A DNA stretch of 64,000 bases from Byssothecium circinans (Eukaryota > Ascomycota > Dothideomycetes > Pleosporales > Massarinaceae). The DNA lies in the NCBI GenBank assembly GCA_010015675.1, contig ML976991.1, positions 969,017 to 1,033,016 of the forward strand, given 5' to 3'. The position numbers were made by a program, and so were the translations under genes. The notes beneath the pieces were generated by a model that ran no database searches, was not told the DNA's origin, and saw only the letters and a program-made list of their open reading frames with translations. Of this stretch, positions 50,368 through 61,433 are shown in pieces; the first letter of the stretch is position 1; each line of letters begins with the position of its first letter.

Positions 50368-51415
50368 TGGGGGGGTTGGGATGGTTGGGGTTGGGTGTGG
50401 TTGTGGTGTTGTGGAGAATTGGGGTTGGGAGAAGGGTGAGTGAGGGTCGAGATCGAGCAATTATTGTAACTTTTGTGCTGTGTCAAGCTTTGAGGGTCTG
50501 AGGCGATGGTTGATTCGGTGGGTTATTATAAATTATGTGGAGCGAGGGTGGGCGATTTGTTGTGTTGCGAATGGAGGTGAGGTGAGGTGGAGCTCATTCT
50601 TGGCAGACAACAACCGCGCACCCCAACTTTCCAACATATTATTGTTGCTAGCATGCTTTCTGGCCAGTTTAGTGCAGGGAGTGGTTATTGCTCACCGATG
50701 GACCAGCGTTCCAAGATGCGGCGCCGACGACCACGTCGATTGGGTGACTCTTCTGATGCAAAGCTTCGCACTCGTCTACGTGGTCAACATATGCATCCCT
50801 CGTTCGCGAATCACGTAGAAATCCCATCCCCAGCGAACCAACGAGGCACTAGGAATCAGAGCGCGAGTAGCGGAATCACGTGATTTAAGCTCCACCTGCA
50901 CCCGGGCATCAGCAGGCAGCCTCTTCTCGTCCCGAAAGCGTAATTCCAATGAACACCGCAATCTGGAACGCAAATGTTAGACGCGCGAATTTGAATAGAA
51001 TCAGGCAGCAACATAATGATGCTGGCATACCGTCTACATCTCCGAGATTGACCCATCGCAGATATAAGAAAACCCCCTTCTGCTAGGAGCTCGAGTTTCT
51101 ATTATGCCTTGAAGCCTCTTTTCAGATCACTACCTTTACTGCATCACGACCGCTATGCCATCGTATACCAGCACGTGTGACATGATGGCCATCCTGCCGT
51201 CTTGTACTCTTTCCATCAATCTAGGAGAAGGCAATGACTCCGTCATACCTCCAAGCTACCCCACATTCCCCATACGCTGGTGCTCAGCAGCCAAGACGTG
51301 CTTGCCGTTACTATAACAACAACGGGCAAGTAGCTCCTAGTGCCTTGCGGCAGGCGCGCGAGGTAACCAAACATCTCCAGCTTCGATCAACAGTCTCTTT
51401 CAGTCTCCTCACATC
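50368..51415. other. Intergenic region with MED11 promoter
   Basis: About 1 kb between divergent genes. It carries the 33-bp element described separately at 50600-50632. Open frames are short and have no recognisable content. Confidence 0.5.
50600..50632 (+). promoter_or_regulatory. 33-bp element shared with TAF5 upstream region (copy A)
   Basis: This segment, with core ACAACCGCGCACC and ending CAACTTTCC, matches 52739-52771 at 31 of 33 positions. It lies 233 bp before the MED11 start, on the strand opposite to the gene. Flanks outside the 33 bp show little similarity. Confidence 0.7.
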
Positions 51416-51978
51416 ATGCCTAAGTGGAAGCCCTTTATCATTCCTCCAAAAGTAACGTTGCAAACAATGTGTCTTTCAAGTCATTTAGCTGACACGCTTA
51501 GGTCATCGATACACCGGCTCTTCTCTCGTCTCTCCGTCTTCCTAGCGAACTCCTTCTCATGATATTCGACCATGCCAACCGACTTGATAAGATCTGCCTC
51601 GCCTTATCATGCCGACATCTCTTACAAGTCTCTGCACTTGCATCCCTAAAAGTTCCCCCTAAGTGCAAACATCAAGGTTGCTACAAAGAGAAGTTGCTCA
51701 AGCGTGTCCGGCCTAGAGACAAGCGCGGGAACCCGAAGAAGAGCTGGGGCCTGTGTGTTGATTGCATGCAATATCGTCCAACGAAGAAAAGTTACTGGAC
51801 TACAAAACTAGTGGATTTCGGCAGTAGCGAGGTCTGGAACGGGAAATATTCCATGCAATGCCCTCAATGTTGGCGAGAGGAGCGGCAGCACAACCCTGGA
51901 GCAGTTGTCCTGACTGGTACGTCCCACACATGTATTGTTCTATTAAGCTAACACCTATGAGCAAAACCCCGCGCCTAA
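51416..51978 (+). CDS. Short F-box-like protein with Cys-rich C-terminal part
   Basis: Three exons (51416-51451, 51502-51916, 51962-51978) give 155 residues. The first exon encodes MPKWKPFIIPPK and the last only AKPRA after a split codon. Residues 19-50 (LLSSLRLPSELLLMIFDHAN, then CLALSCRHLLQVSAL) have the F-box pattern of Leu-Pro, Glu-Leu-hydrophobic and a Cys-rich helix, which binds Skp1 in SCF ubiquitin ligases. A Cys-rich part follows with KCKHQGC, CVDC and CPQCW pairs that could bind zinc. Small proteins of this layout are common in filamentous ascomycetes and mostly uncharacterised. The substrate is unknown. Confidence 0.65.
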
Positions 51979-53010
51979 CGATATCCTCGCCTATGACTTA
52001 CATGGGTTTGCCGGATCGTTAGCTCTGAGTGTGACGTCCGCCAGTTGCGCCCTTCTGATATTTCGCGCGCCCGAGTGTGGACTTTTCCATCAAGGGGGAG
52101 TACCCGGTCGGCAGGGGCTACTTTGTCTAACTCTGGTACCTACTTGCCGAGCGTGGTAGGGATGGTGATTACCACTTTCCATAGTATGGCCACCGCAACA
52201 CCAATTTATCCCAATACGTTCTTCGCAGGCCTATCGTCTCTCTAATGTTGACCGTGAAACTACTTCAGGAGCTCCGCGTCTGCCCCAAGCATAATTCTTT
52301 TCTAGGTAGGCATATAGCGTTGGCGAAGAACTAATTGGGCAGAGCATTCTACACTTTGTATTAGCACTTCAATCATTAATATGGGAGCGAGGATGCTTTA
52401 CAGCTGATCACCGTTTGAGACCGTATTGTAGCATACAAGTGGTATTTTGGTTTTCGGATCGCCGTCGGCGACATATTTAGTCTTTCTCGTCGATGAATTT
52501 TCGTCCGAGAAGGGCTTCGCAGGCTAGGTTCCAATCGACCGGCAAGTGACAAAGATGCGTTGTGACATGCCTGGCAAAGCATGTGTGGTGTAATTGAACC
52601 GGAGCATAGAAATTTATGACCAAGGCATGGTTGCTAAGCGAAGTCCAGTTTGTAGATAGTTGGGATGGTATGGAATAAATAGAGGTGAAGGGGAAAAGCG
52701 TCGCAGGACCACCCTAGCAAGCTCCCGCGGCCTCAGCCTTGGCAGGCAACAACCGCGCACCTCAACTTTCCGACTCCCCGACGCTTGAACATTTCTGCGT
52801 CGCATTCACATAATCTCGCCAACGCCACGCACCCTTCCCACGAAACCATCTCTACTACCACGAGCTACATACCCGCGACCTACCCGCGACCTACGGCCAT
52901 CCCTCCATGGGCAGCGCGCCCTCGGTTCGCGCCCTCCCGAGGTGTACCTAGGTAGTTCAAGCAAGATACGCCAGCACGTCGCAAAGTAAAAGAGCAAGGA
53001 AATAGCCACA
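51979..53010. other. Intergenic region with TAF5 promoter
   Basis: About 1 kb with no gene I can support. The second copy of the shared 33-bp element is at 52739-52771. The 100 bp before the TAF5 start contain two CTACCCGCGAC-like repeats near 52,864-52,892. Confidence 0.5.
52739..52771 (+). promoter_or_regulatory. 33-bp element shared with MED11 upstream region (copy B)
   Basis: Partner of copy A with two mismatches (one A/G, one C/T). It ends 239 bp before the TAF5 start and is on the same strand as TAF5. Confidence 0.7.
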
Positions 53011-55707
53011 ATGTCTGGTCCTCCGCCAGGGCCTGGGCCAAACCGCGCAATGAGCGTAGGAAATGGACCTCCCAGCGCTGGACTCCCGCCGCATAATTCA
53101 ATGCCACCACAGCCGCAGAATTCAGTACCTCCGCCGAGTGGAGGAGGCTCAGTGCCGCCGACGCAGAATCTGAACCAGATAGTAAGTACGCTCTCTTCTT
53201 CTTGGGCTTGTTTGCATCTTCTGGAACAATCTTGCGCAAACGGGGCGGTCGTGGGCGGTCGAAGCATGTATCACTGGCACGACTTTACGTATGAGCTGCG
53301 TTTGTTGCTTGGTCGCGGGTACCTAAAGGCCTCACGCGCTTCGTCCTGCTACACTTTCGCATACTCGACTTAACATGGCCGGCTCATCGAACTTCCCAAA
53401 TCTTTCTCTGTATCGCCCGGCCAGCAACCCTAATGTCAACCCTCCTGACATTCGGCCTCACCAGCCCTACCAGCCTCACACGACCGGCTACCAACAATAT
53501 CCCACAAGAAATGACGAAAATCTTGTTAGTCTATACAGTTGCGCTCTACGCTTTTTTGTCTTTGGCGGATACCATGTCCTGCGTTTTAAGCTGTAACGCA
53601 TACTAACATTCGTGTAGGTACTAGAATACCTCAGCAAGAAGGGCTATGTCCGCACCGAAGCTATGCTCCGCAAGGAGTCGGAACCGCAGGCCAATGGGAC
53701 GTCGCTGGTGTCGCAGAGCGCTGAGCAGGGCGGGAAGAAATACGAGAACGCTTTCGACCTACTGCGGAAATACACCGACGACGTCCTGGACGTATACAAG
53801 CCCGAGCTCCGCAAATTGCTGTGGCCCATTTACGTCTATTCGTATCTCGACCTCATAAAAGACTACTACACGAAAGATGCGGAAGCCTACTTCGCAAAAT
53901 ATCGGTCAATGTTCGAGCGCGACCACGAGGACGACGTGAGAGGGCTGAGCTCATTGCGATTGCCGGCACATTTGACAGACAGCCGCATAGCTAAAACCTA
54001 TCTCGAGAACAAGTACCGCATCACGCTCACCATGATGCCCTTCTACAATCTCATCCAGTTCCTAGAGTCGAAGATGTTCGACGGCGGTACCATTCTCATG
54101 GACCTGTTACGGGCCCATCTACACGTTGTCACTGTTGACCGAACGGCGACTGCGGAAAAGAGCATAGCAGCCCTTTTAGCAAATCCACAGGGCGATGAGC
54201 TTCCCGCAGAAGACGAGGGCATCCCTGGTCACAATCCCGGCCATCCGCTGACCCAGCGGCACGACCCGGATGCGGACGCATCGCGTATACGACTCGCTTT
54301 GGCACCCTACCCGCAAGATCATGACATGCAGGAGGATGTGCGTGCGGCTCTACAGGAAGAGGATGCCAAGAATGTGCCAAGACCGGGACAGTCTTCACTA
54401 GTTGATGAGTACGACCAGCACATCAAGCGCGAACCCGCAGAGGACGGTCCTTCCCGCGACATAGTACCGCTTCCTCCGTCATTGGCGAGGGACATATCGA
54501 TGGAGGTGCAAAAGGTCGTCGAGCACCGTGACCGCTACCGGTTGGAGAGCAGCAGAACTGGTGGCGTTGGCCCTGGTGTTAGCATCACCATGTACACTTT
54601 CCACAACACCTTTGACAGGCAAGCATTCTCTGCGCAGATCGAAAGAATATTACTAACACGGTTCATAGTATCAACTGCATCGATTTCTCCGGCGATAACA
54701 AGCTCGTCGCTGCTGGTATGGCCGAGTCCTACATCCGCGTGTGGTCCATGGATGGCAGCGCACTCACTTCGACCATCCCTGAAAATACGCAGCCATCATC
54801 GTCGCGGCGCTTAGTCGGACACGCCGGTCCTATTTTCGCCGTTGCATTCTCGCCCTCCACGGCCAACCCTGATCCCGATGGCCCTTCGACAAGCTCACAG
54901 TTCCTACTCTCAGCATCAGAAGACAAGACAGTCCGGCTATGGTCGCTAGACATGTGGCAGTGCTTGGTCGCATATCGTGGCCACGACAACCCGATCTGGG
55001 ACCTTCAATGGGGACCGTACGGTCACTACTTCCTGACAGGATCCAATGATCGCACAGCTAGGTTATGGTCAACCGATCACATTGAGCCGCTCCGTATCTA
55101 CGTCGGTCATGACGACGACGTCGATTGCATCGCCTTCCATCCCAACAATCTCTATGTCTTCACCGGCTCTTGCGATAAGACGGTGAGGATGTGGCACATC
55201 TCCGGTGGCAACTGCTTGCGCCTGTTCACCGGCCACACTGGCAACGTCACAGCTATCGCTTGCTCACCCGACGGCAAGACTCTCGCCAGCGCAGACGACG
55301 TCGGCAACATCATCCTCTGGGTGCTCGAGACAGGTCGACGCAAGAAGCGTATGCGAGGCCACGGCAAGGGCGGTATCTGGTCGCTCTCCTGGAGCGTTGA
55401 ATCAACCATCCTCGTCTCCGCCGGTGCTGACCAGACTGTGCGAGTCTGGGACGCTATCCAAGAGACGACCGAGTCGGCATCGAAAACCAGCGAGGCTGCG
55501 GCGGCGAAAGCAGACGGTGCGCTCACAACGAAAGGTGCTTCCGGTGCACCGGTCACGGGCGCAAAGAAGGCGGCGAAAGAGACGGGCGTATCGGCGGACC
55601 AAATCAGTGCGTTCCAGACGAAGGATAGCCCGGTCTACAAGGTGCATTTCACTAGGATGAACTTGGTGCTTGCCGGAGGTGCATATTTGCCTAAACCAAG
55701 TCGGTAG
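53011..55707 (+). CDS. TAF5: TFIID/SAGA subunit TAF5 (WD40 protein)
   Basis: Three exons (53011-53181, 53618-54618, 54669-55707) encode 736 residues. A Pro-rich start ends in QNLNQI and joins VLEYLSKKGYVRTEAMLRKE, a LisH-like segment. The TAF5 N-terminal domain follows (ENAFDLLRKYTDDVLDVYKP, then YLDLIKDYY). After a variable linker, six WD40 repeats run from about residue 391 to 640, with motifs such as DKTVRLWSLDMW, DRTARLWSTD, DKTVRMWHISGG and DQTVRVWDA. TAF5 scaffolds TFIID, and SAGA in yeast. The last intron has a GC donor (gcaagc) and a perfect TACTAAC branch site; using it restores NTFDSINCIDFSGD. The large first intron contains a possible alternative first exon. Confidence 0.94.
53375..53524 (+). 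other. Possible alternative first coding exon of TAF5
   Basis: Inside the 436-bp first intron lies an ATG with good context (aacATGG) opening 50 codons (MAGSSNFPNLSLYRPASNPN and on to NDENL). A GTTAGT donor follows at 53525. Joining it to the acceptor used by the main form (53618) keeps the frame into VLEYLSKKG. The segment is Pro/Asn/Gln-rich like the main N-terminus. It cannot be added between the two main exons in frame with any acceptor I find, so it would be an alternative start. No expression evidence is visible. Confidence 0.4.
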
Positions 55708-55987
55708 TGCCCGCTAGAACGGGTAGGGTGTGCATTTCTTGGGCGTCGGGTGCTCTACATGATCGATCTGACATGGTTGGGCGCTTTTCTTGGCCTCTTT
55801 TTGAGCTGGCCAGGGTTTGGTTTGCTTTGGTTTGGGCCATATGGGCATGCGAAATTGGGGGAACATATCCAGACCTACGTCTTTTGCACGCGCCAGCAGC
55901 TTGTAAAGTAAAAAGATCATGATAAAAGTAATTCCTCTTGGAGCTGAATCTATAGCTTTAAACTCCTCACATCATGTCCCATCCAGA

Positions 55988-57243
55988 TCAAACACTCCCT
56001 TCCCCTTCCCTCTCTCCCCCTTCCCTCCCAATCCCCCTCAACACCCCAGAAATCACCCTTATATCCCCCGGCCCCGTCCGACAACACCCCCCAACCACCC
56101 TCGCCCCAGCCTCCCAAAACTTCCTGGTCCACGCCTCCACCTCCCCTCCCTCCCTCCTTCCCCCTTCCCACCCCCTCGTCCCCGCATTCCACACCTCCCC
56201 CGAATTCGCATACACCACCAACGGCTTCCGCGTCCACCTCCGCAGCTCCCGCAGCCCCTCGAGCGCGACACCGGGCGCTACGCAATTCACGCCCACGGCC
56301 ACCACGTTATCGTACTCGTTTAATAGGGAGGCGACGCGGGAGAGCGGGGTGCCGTCGCTGATGTGTGTGGGGGAGGAGGGGCGCAGGGTGAAGGAGAAGT
56401 AGGCGGGGGTGCTGGGGAAGGAGGTGGATAGGAGGGAGAGCAGAGCGTGGGTTTCGGGGAATGAGGGAAGGGTTTCAATGGCGAGGATGTCGATACCTGC
56501 GGCGATGAGGGAGGTGATGCGGGGTAGGTGGAAGGATCGCAGGGTTTCTTCTGGGAGGGAGTAGTCGCCGCGGTATTCGGCGCCGTTGGAGAGGTAGGCG
56601 CCGTAGGGGCCGATGCTGCCGGCTATGTAGAGATTTCTGGCAGTTTTTTGGTCGGTTTTTCCTGTGGTAGTGTTGGCGTCGGCGTCGGCGGAGTTGCTGG
56701 AGTTGCTGTCTTGCGGCTGTGGCTGTGACTGTAGCTGTCTCTGTTGCTCTTGTTCATGCAGATACTCATCCCTGGCCTCCTGGGCGAGTTCTACGCTCTT
56801 CTTTATCATGGCAGTGGCGTCGGCCTCGCTGATACCGAGGTGCTCGATTAGGCCGGGGATGCTGGCTTGGTAGGAACATGTTGTTGCTATGTCTGCGCCG
56901 GCGGCGAAGTAGTCGTAGTGGGCTTTTTTTATGAGGGAGGGGTTCGTGTGGAGGAGGTGCGCGGACCAGAGGGGGGTGGAAATATCTTTTTGGGTTCAGG
57001 GTTAGTTGGGCCCTAGAGAAGAATGATGGAAGAAAGACATAAATGCTGGAAATTGCAGCTGTTGAAAGCGCAGCGGATACCAGGCTTTTCGGTAGTGATT
57101 GTAGGGGATGCTGTCATCAGGTACGTACCTGCGCCTTGGGTCTCAAGGTAGGTTGCTAGGGCGCCATCGAGAACGATGGGGGTATTGGTAGTTGTGAGGA
57201 CGGTGGAGAGTTTCTGGCGGGGTGGACTTGTTGGGGATGACAT
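55988..57243 (-). CDS. Homocysteine S-methyltransferase
   Basis: Two exons (57243-57129 and 56985-55988) encode 370 residues. The N-terminal PIVLDGALATYLETQGAD is the family's opening (GGxATxLE-like). The conserved zinc cysteines appear as GVNC at about residue 270 and GGCC at about 339-340, before RTGPGDI. SIGPYGAYLSNGAEYRG is a further family hallmark. Enzymes of this group (yeast Mht1 and Sam4) transfer methyl from S-methylmethionine or AdoMet to homocysteine, giving methionine. The middle holds a Gln/Ser/Asp-rich insertion of about 40 residues absent from compact members. It converges with TAF5, with 280 bp between their stops. Confidence 0.92.
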
Positions 57244-58118
57244 GGTATGAGAGCTTTAGGATGTGGGATGTGGGATGTGGGGGTGTGGGACGGGATGGGA
57301 CTTGGGTAAAGTGGGATGTAGGGGAGTTGATGGTGACTATTGTATGAAAGGGCTAGTGGGCCTTAGGGAAATTGTATAGGTACCGAATAGGCACAGGGAA
57401 AATAATACGAGTAGAGTACGCCAATGCTTGATTTGGAGAGGGATCAAGAAGGAGCAATCATCACCACTAGTACTCATGTGAGTACAGTAGGGTATCAACA
57501 CAAGGAAAAAAACGATAAGGATAAGGCGCACCGGCCTCGGAACTTGAACGACTTCGGATGAACGATTACGTAAGCGGAGCGGATTAACCTGCGTCCAACA
57601 GAAAAAAATTCGTGTTGAACCTCAACACTTTGGCAACCATGGTACGAGTGGAGTGATTGAGAGGAATAATGCTTGGAAAACGGGACCACGATAATTGGGG
57701 ATTCATAGGAAGTGCAGAAGGGAGGGGCTGTTGGAATTGTATGCATGGAATAATTACCTTTATCCTTTTGTAGGTTGTGGAGAAGAAGCTGGAGATGAAG
57801 GTTCTGTTACGTTAGGTGTACAGAGGGTTGAAAAAACAGATGTTTTTTTTGCTAATGTTGATGGAGCTGACCGGGCAGTGTGCGACCTAACCGACCACGT
57901 GACCAAACTCGTGTGATGCTAGTAGGTATTAGTAATAACCGCTACAAACTTGGCCCTCCATCCAACTCGCGATGGCCGCAACTCCAGGAGCTGACCGGGG
58001 GGGGGGTTCCGGCTCCGTTCATGAGTCCCCCTTGTAATATCTGAGGGCTGCTATTAGCTGGTGTGCCGCAGGGGCCAGGTTGTTATTAGCGAGCAATAAA
58101 AGATTAAATTATAGCAAT

Positions 58119-58340
58119 AAAAAGCGATCTCAACATTACAGATCGCTTGCAGATTTCAGCCAGTGATTCGCACATGCACAGTATAGCAAGTGATTCGCAC
58201 ATGCATAGTATAGCAAGTGATTCGCGCATGCACAGCAATTAAAAGCGATCTCAACATCACAGATCGCTTGCAGATTTTAGCCAGTGATTCGCACATGCAC
58301 AGCCTAGCAAGTGATTCGCGCATGCATGGCACGGTCACGC
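58119..58340. repeat. Tandem repeat, about 121-bp unit with hairpin, and nested 27-bp repeats
   Basis: Two copies of a unit of about 121 bp begin near 58,120 and 58,241. Each has the inverted pair AAGCGATCT / AGATCGCTT around a nine-base loop (58122-58148 and 58243-58269). Within the units a 27-bp motif (AGTGATTCGC, then CATGCA and TAGC) repeats, three times in the first copy and twice in the second, with a diverged extra copy near 58,386. No open frame explains it. Confidence 0.8.
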
Positions 58341-58422
58341 ACTGACATATTTTGTATGACTAAATCGGGGTTTTCGGGAGGGTCGCGCATGCACACCATA
58401 GCAAGTGGTGCAGCTTGTGTAC

Positions 58423-58578
58423 TGTGAATGAACCTTATTAGAACTACTAATGTTGTGAATGAACTTTACTTGAACTACTACTGCAGTGTGAATGAACCTC
58501 ACTAGAACTACTAATGCTGTGAATGAACTTTACTTGAACTACTACTGCAGTGTGAATGAACCTCACTAGAACTACTAT
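58423..58578. repeat. Tandem repeat of alternating 31- and 33-bp half units (64-bp period)
   Basis: A 64-bp unit is made of two related halves, both starting TGTGAATGAAC and containing GAACTACTA. The order is A-B-A-B-A, two and a half units with few mismatches. It ends about 230 bp before the start of the rhodopsin-domain gene. Confidence 0.85.
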
Positions 58579-58807
58579 CAAGTCTTGTCACATCACATCT
58601 TGTATGGAAATGGTAAGCATGCATGTGCAGGTCTTGTACTCTCCACGATGAAACAGTCAAACAACCGGAGCACATACAGACTATATAGATATCTGAATCC
58701 TTTTGCTTCAATCTCGTCTCTCCTCTGAATCTATAGAACAAAAACCATTCTGAAATTCTTTCCCCTTTCTACCTTTTGCAGACAAATCGCGTCAAGAAGT
58801 CTCTGTA

Positions 58808-60295
58808 ATGGCGTCCGCCATGAACCTACCTGCCGCTGAGTTGGCCATCCTGAAAAGCGAAGATAAGAGGCCGGCGACGCTTGCCATTGTCATCACCTTT
58901 ACTCTTCTAGCCTTTGTTACTATATGTTTGAGGTATTTTGCTCGCTGGAAGGTCACGCGCAGTCCGGGTCCTGAAGATTATCTCATCGGAGCTGCTATGG
59001 TAAGACAAGCACCAAGAGCCAGAGAAGTGGTAATGGTTCTAAAGGATTTTCTAGGCATTTTCGATTGCAATGGGCGCATGCCAGATCGTCGGTGAGTATT
59101 ATCTTGAGTTTTCATTGACAGCAAGCTGACTTGCACTGAAGAAGTCTACTATGGTATGGGTCGACACATGATGTTCCTCGAGCTGTGGCAGGTCGTTGGG
59201 GTGCTCAAGGTACGAACTGCGAGGTTGACCACATTTGTACTTCAACCGTCGCTGACAATTCTTAGTTCCTTTATTGGAGTATATTCACATACTGCACAGC
59301 ATTGACCTTAATCAAGATCTCAATCTTGATGCAGTATCGGCGTATATTTGAGAATCGGCCTATGCGCATTGCTGTATATGCTACGATGGCTTTTGTGATT
59401 GCCAACGGGATTGAGGCCGATACTACAGGATTGTTTACATGCATCCCTCCGCGAGCGTTCTGGGACGTTACTATTCAGCCAGTGTCGAAGTGTATAGATC
59501 AGTACAAGTGAGTGAAGTTTTGATGATTAACGGATCTATCCTTGAAAGGGAAGATTTCAAGCGCAAGACTGTATTGACTTAATATCAGGCTTTGGTATTC
59601 CAACGCCGCATTGAACATATTTTCCGATTTGGTCATTGCCGTCCTACCACTCCGGGGTCTTTGGAAGTTGCAATTGCCTACAAGACAAAGAGTGGTATTG
59701 ATGATGATATTGGGAATTGGTTGGTTGTAAGTTATCTTCTCCCTGTTGGCATGACTCATTTCGTAACGAGTACAGTGTCTGTGTGGTATCCATCCTCCGA
59801 CTCCATGCCGTCGTCAACCTTGGCAACAACCGCAACGACGCGACCTGGTACGGCGCAGAGGGACTGTATTGGTCCTGCATCGAGGTCAATGTTGCAATTA
59901 TTTGCGCATCACTGCCAGCTTTGAAGCCTCTCGTCGTCCACTTCTTCCCACGCTTTGATGCCTCCGCAATCTACTCGGACAATTCCCGCAGCAGTGGGAG
60001 CAAAACTGGCAAAGTTTTCCCCGGCCTCGGTAAAAATATCTTCCATGGTAGGAAAACGTCTGAAGATATCGGATCTGCCCAGGCTTGGGATTTGGAGCGT
60101 GGGTTTTCAAAGCTCAAAAACAAGTCACCGCAATCGCCTACGGCGGATGGCGAAAGAACACGGGGAGACGTGTCCAAGGAAGCAGCGGACCTGGAACAGA
60201 CCGTATGGCATTTGGAAGGAAGAATGGGAGCGGGTAGAAAAAACAGATCTGAGAGCGAGCGCAGTCTTGTTGCCCTACCGCTGGATGAGGAGTGA
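58808..60295 (+). CDS. Fungal rhodopsin-domain integral membrane protein (SAT4/PTH11-like, seven helices)
   Basis: Six exons (58808-58999, 59055-59091, 59142-59209, 59266-59507, 59589-59726, 59776-60295) encode 398 residues. Seven hydrophobic segments are readable: TLAIVITFTLLAFVTICLRY, then AMAFSIAMGACQIV, FLYWSIFTYCTALTLIKISI, MRIAVYATMAFVIANGI, NIFSDLVIAVLPLRGLW, LMMILGIGWFVCVVSILRL and VNVAIICASLPALKPLV. Family signatures include RYFARW, GPEDYL, YYGMGRH and KCIDQ(Y)KLWYSNAALNIFSD. A hydrophilic cytosolic tail of about 130 residues follows. This large, mostly uncharacterised ascomycete family includes the putative receptor Pth11. Ligand and role are unknown. Two exons are very short (37 and 68 bp). 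Confidence 0.88.
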
Positions 60296-61433
60296 AATAG
60301 GATAACAGATATCTGCGGGACTTGAGGGGATCGGATTGATTCCCGCTCTCTGTTCTCGCTTTGGAGCGATGCAAGCCGCGCAAAAGAAGATGTGGCCTTT
60401 GCCGACCGACCGCAAACCCCTGAGATCTCGAAGGTCGACTCCGGATGGAAACTGCAGTGTTTTGGTGCTTTTCATGGCGAGAGCATTTCTCCTTCATTCC
60501 AAGTAATTCTTTTGGTTGCTTTCATTTTCATTAGCTGGTCGGTCCTTCATATGGTTCATGTGCCGCAATTTGTTACGCTTTTGCATATCTATCGCTCTCA
60601 GATTTCCCGTAGCTACGCAAGATTCATCACCAAGTAGTGCTCTCGCCATTTATCATATGTGACCCTCATGGCGCCAGTAGCTTGCGTACCCACATTCTTA
60701 AGCTTTTCTATGTATATGAACCCTAGATAGTTCATCAATCGATCATCAGGTTAGTCAAGGCTTTTACACCAGTGCACTCCGTTACAGACTTGGCTTTGAA
60801 TATATCAAAGTTAGTGCAGGAACACTCCAATATATGACGAAATATAAGTTCCGCAGATGTAATGATGCTAGGGGCTGTGGCAAGCGCCTTGCCTTCCTAG
60901 ATATTTCGAACCTTCAGCTATGGAAACCCGATGGCTTCTACTTATTGCCTGACGCGAACGAAATGGTAAACATTGATTTGTAAGTAAAATTTTATGAGAT
61001 CAAATGTTCGGCATTTGCCCGGGGCCCTGCTGGTGGATAAGACTGTCTAGTCCGTACAGGGGGGTACTGTAAACTTGTGATCATACGTCTCGTTGCCTTC
61101 ACCAATGTAGATGCACACACTATCGACTTAAACGGTAATCTCTTAGCATATTACCTTCATGGTGTACGGTGCCTTCGTGCTGCAAATGCAAGAGAGCTAC
61201 GCGAAATTACATTTCAGTATATATCCCAGCAACGTGTGCCGAACTATGCAGCAGTAGCGCACATCAGCAAAGTCAACAAGGAATTAAGATAAAAGAGGAA
61301 TATCACATTCCCATTAGGGAACAGCTTCAAAGACGCAATCAAAGAGGGTGGTCTACTACAGCAGCATGACATTAAAAGATGCAAATTTAAGTGATCAACC
61401 TGTGACTGAGATGTCAACCGCAGGCCCTCCGCA

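Larger units (their letters stand above)
57244..58807. other. Intergenic region rich in tandem repeats
   Basis: About 1.55 kb. Next to the methyltransferase start are GGGATGTG repeats (about 57,260-57,300). A run of nine or more G lies near 57,998. Two separate tandem-repeat blocks follow (58119-58340 and 58423-58578). The last 100 bp before 58,808 are C/T-rich like a leader. Confidence 0.6.

Noticed and set aside
50368..50460. N-terminal extension of MED11
   Set aside because: The frame is open but begins only with a non-ATG codon; the first ATG is at 50367.
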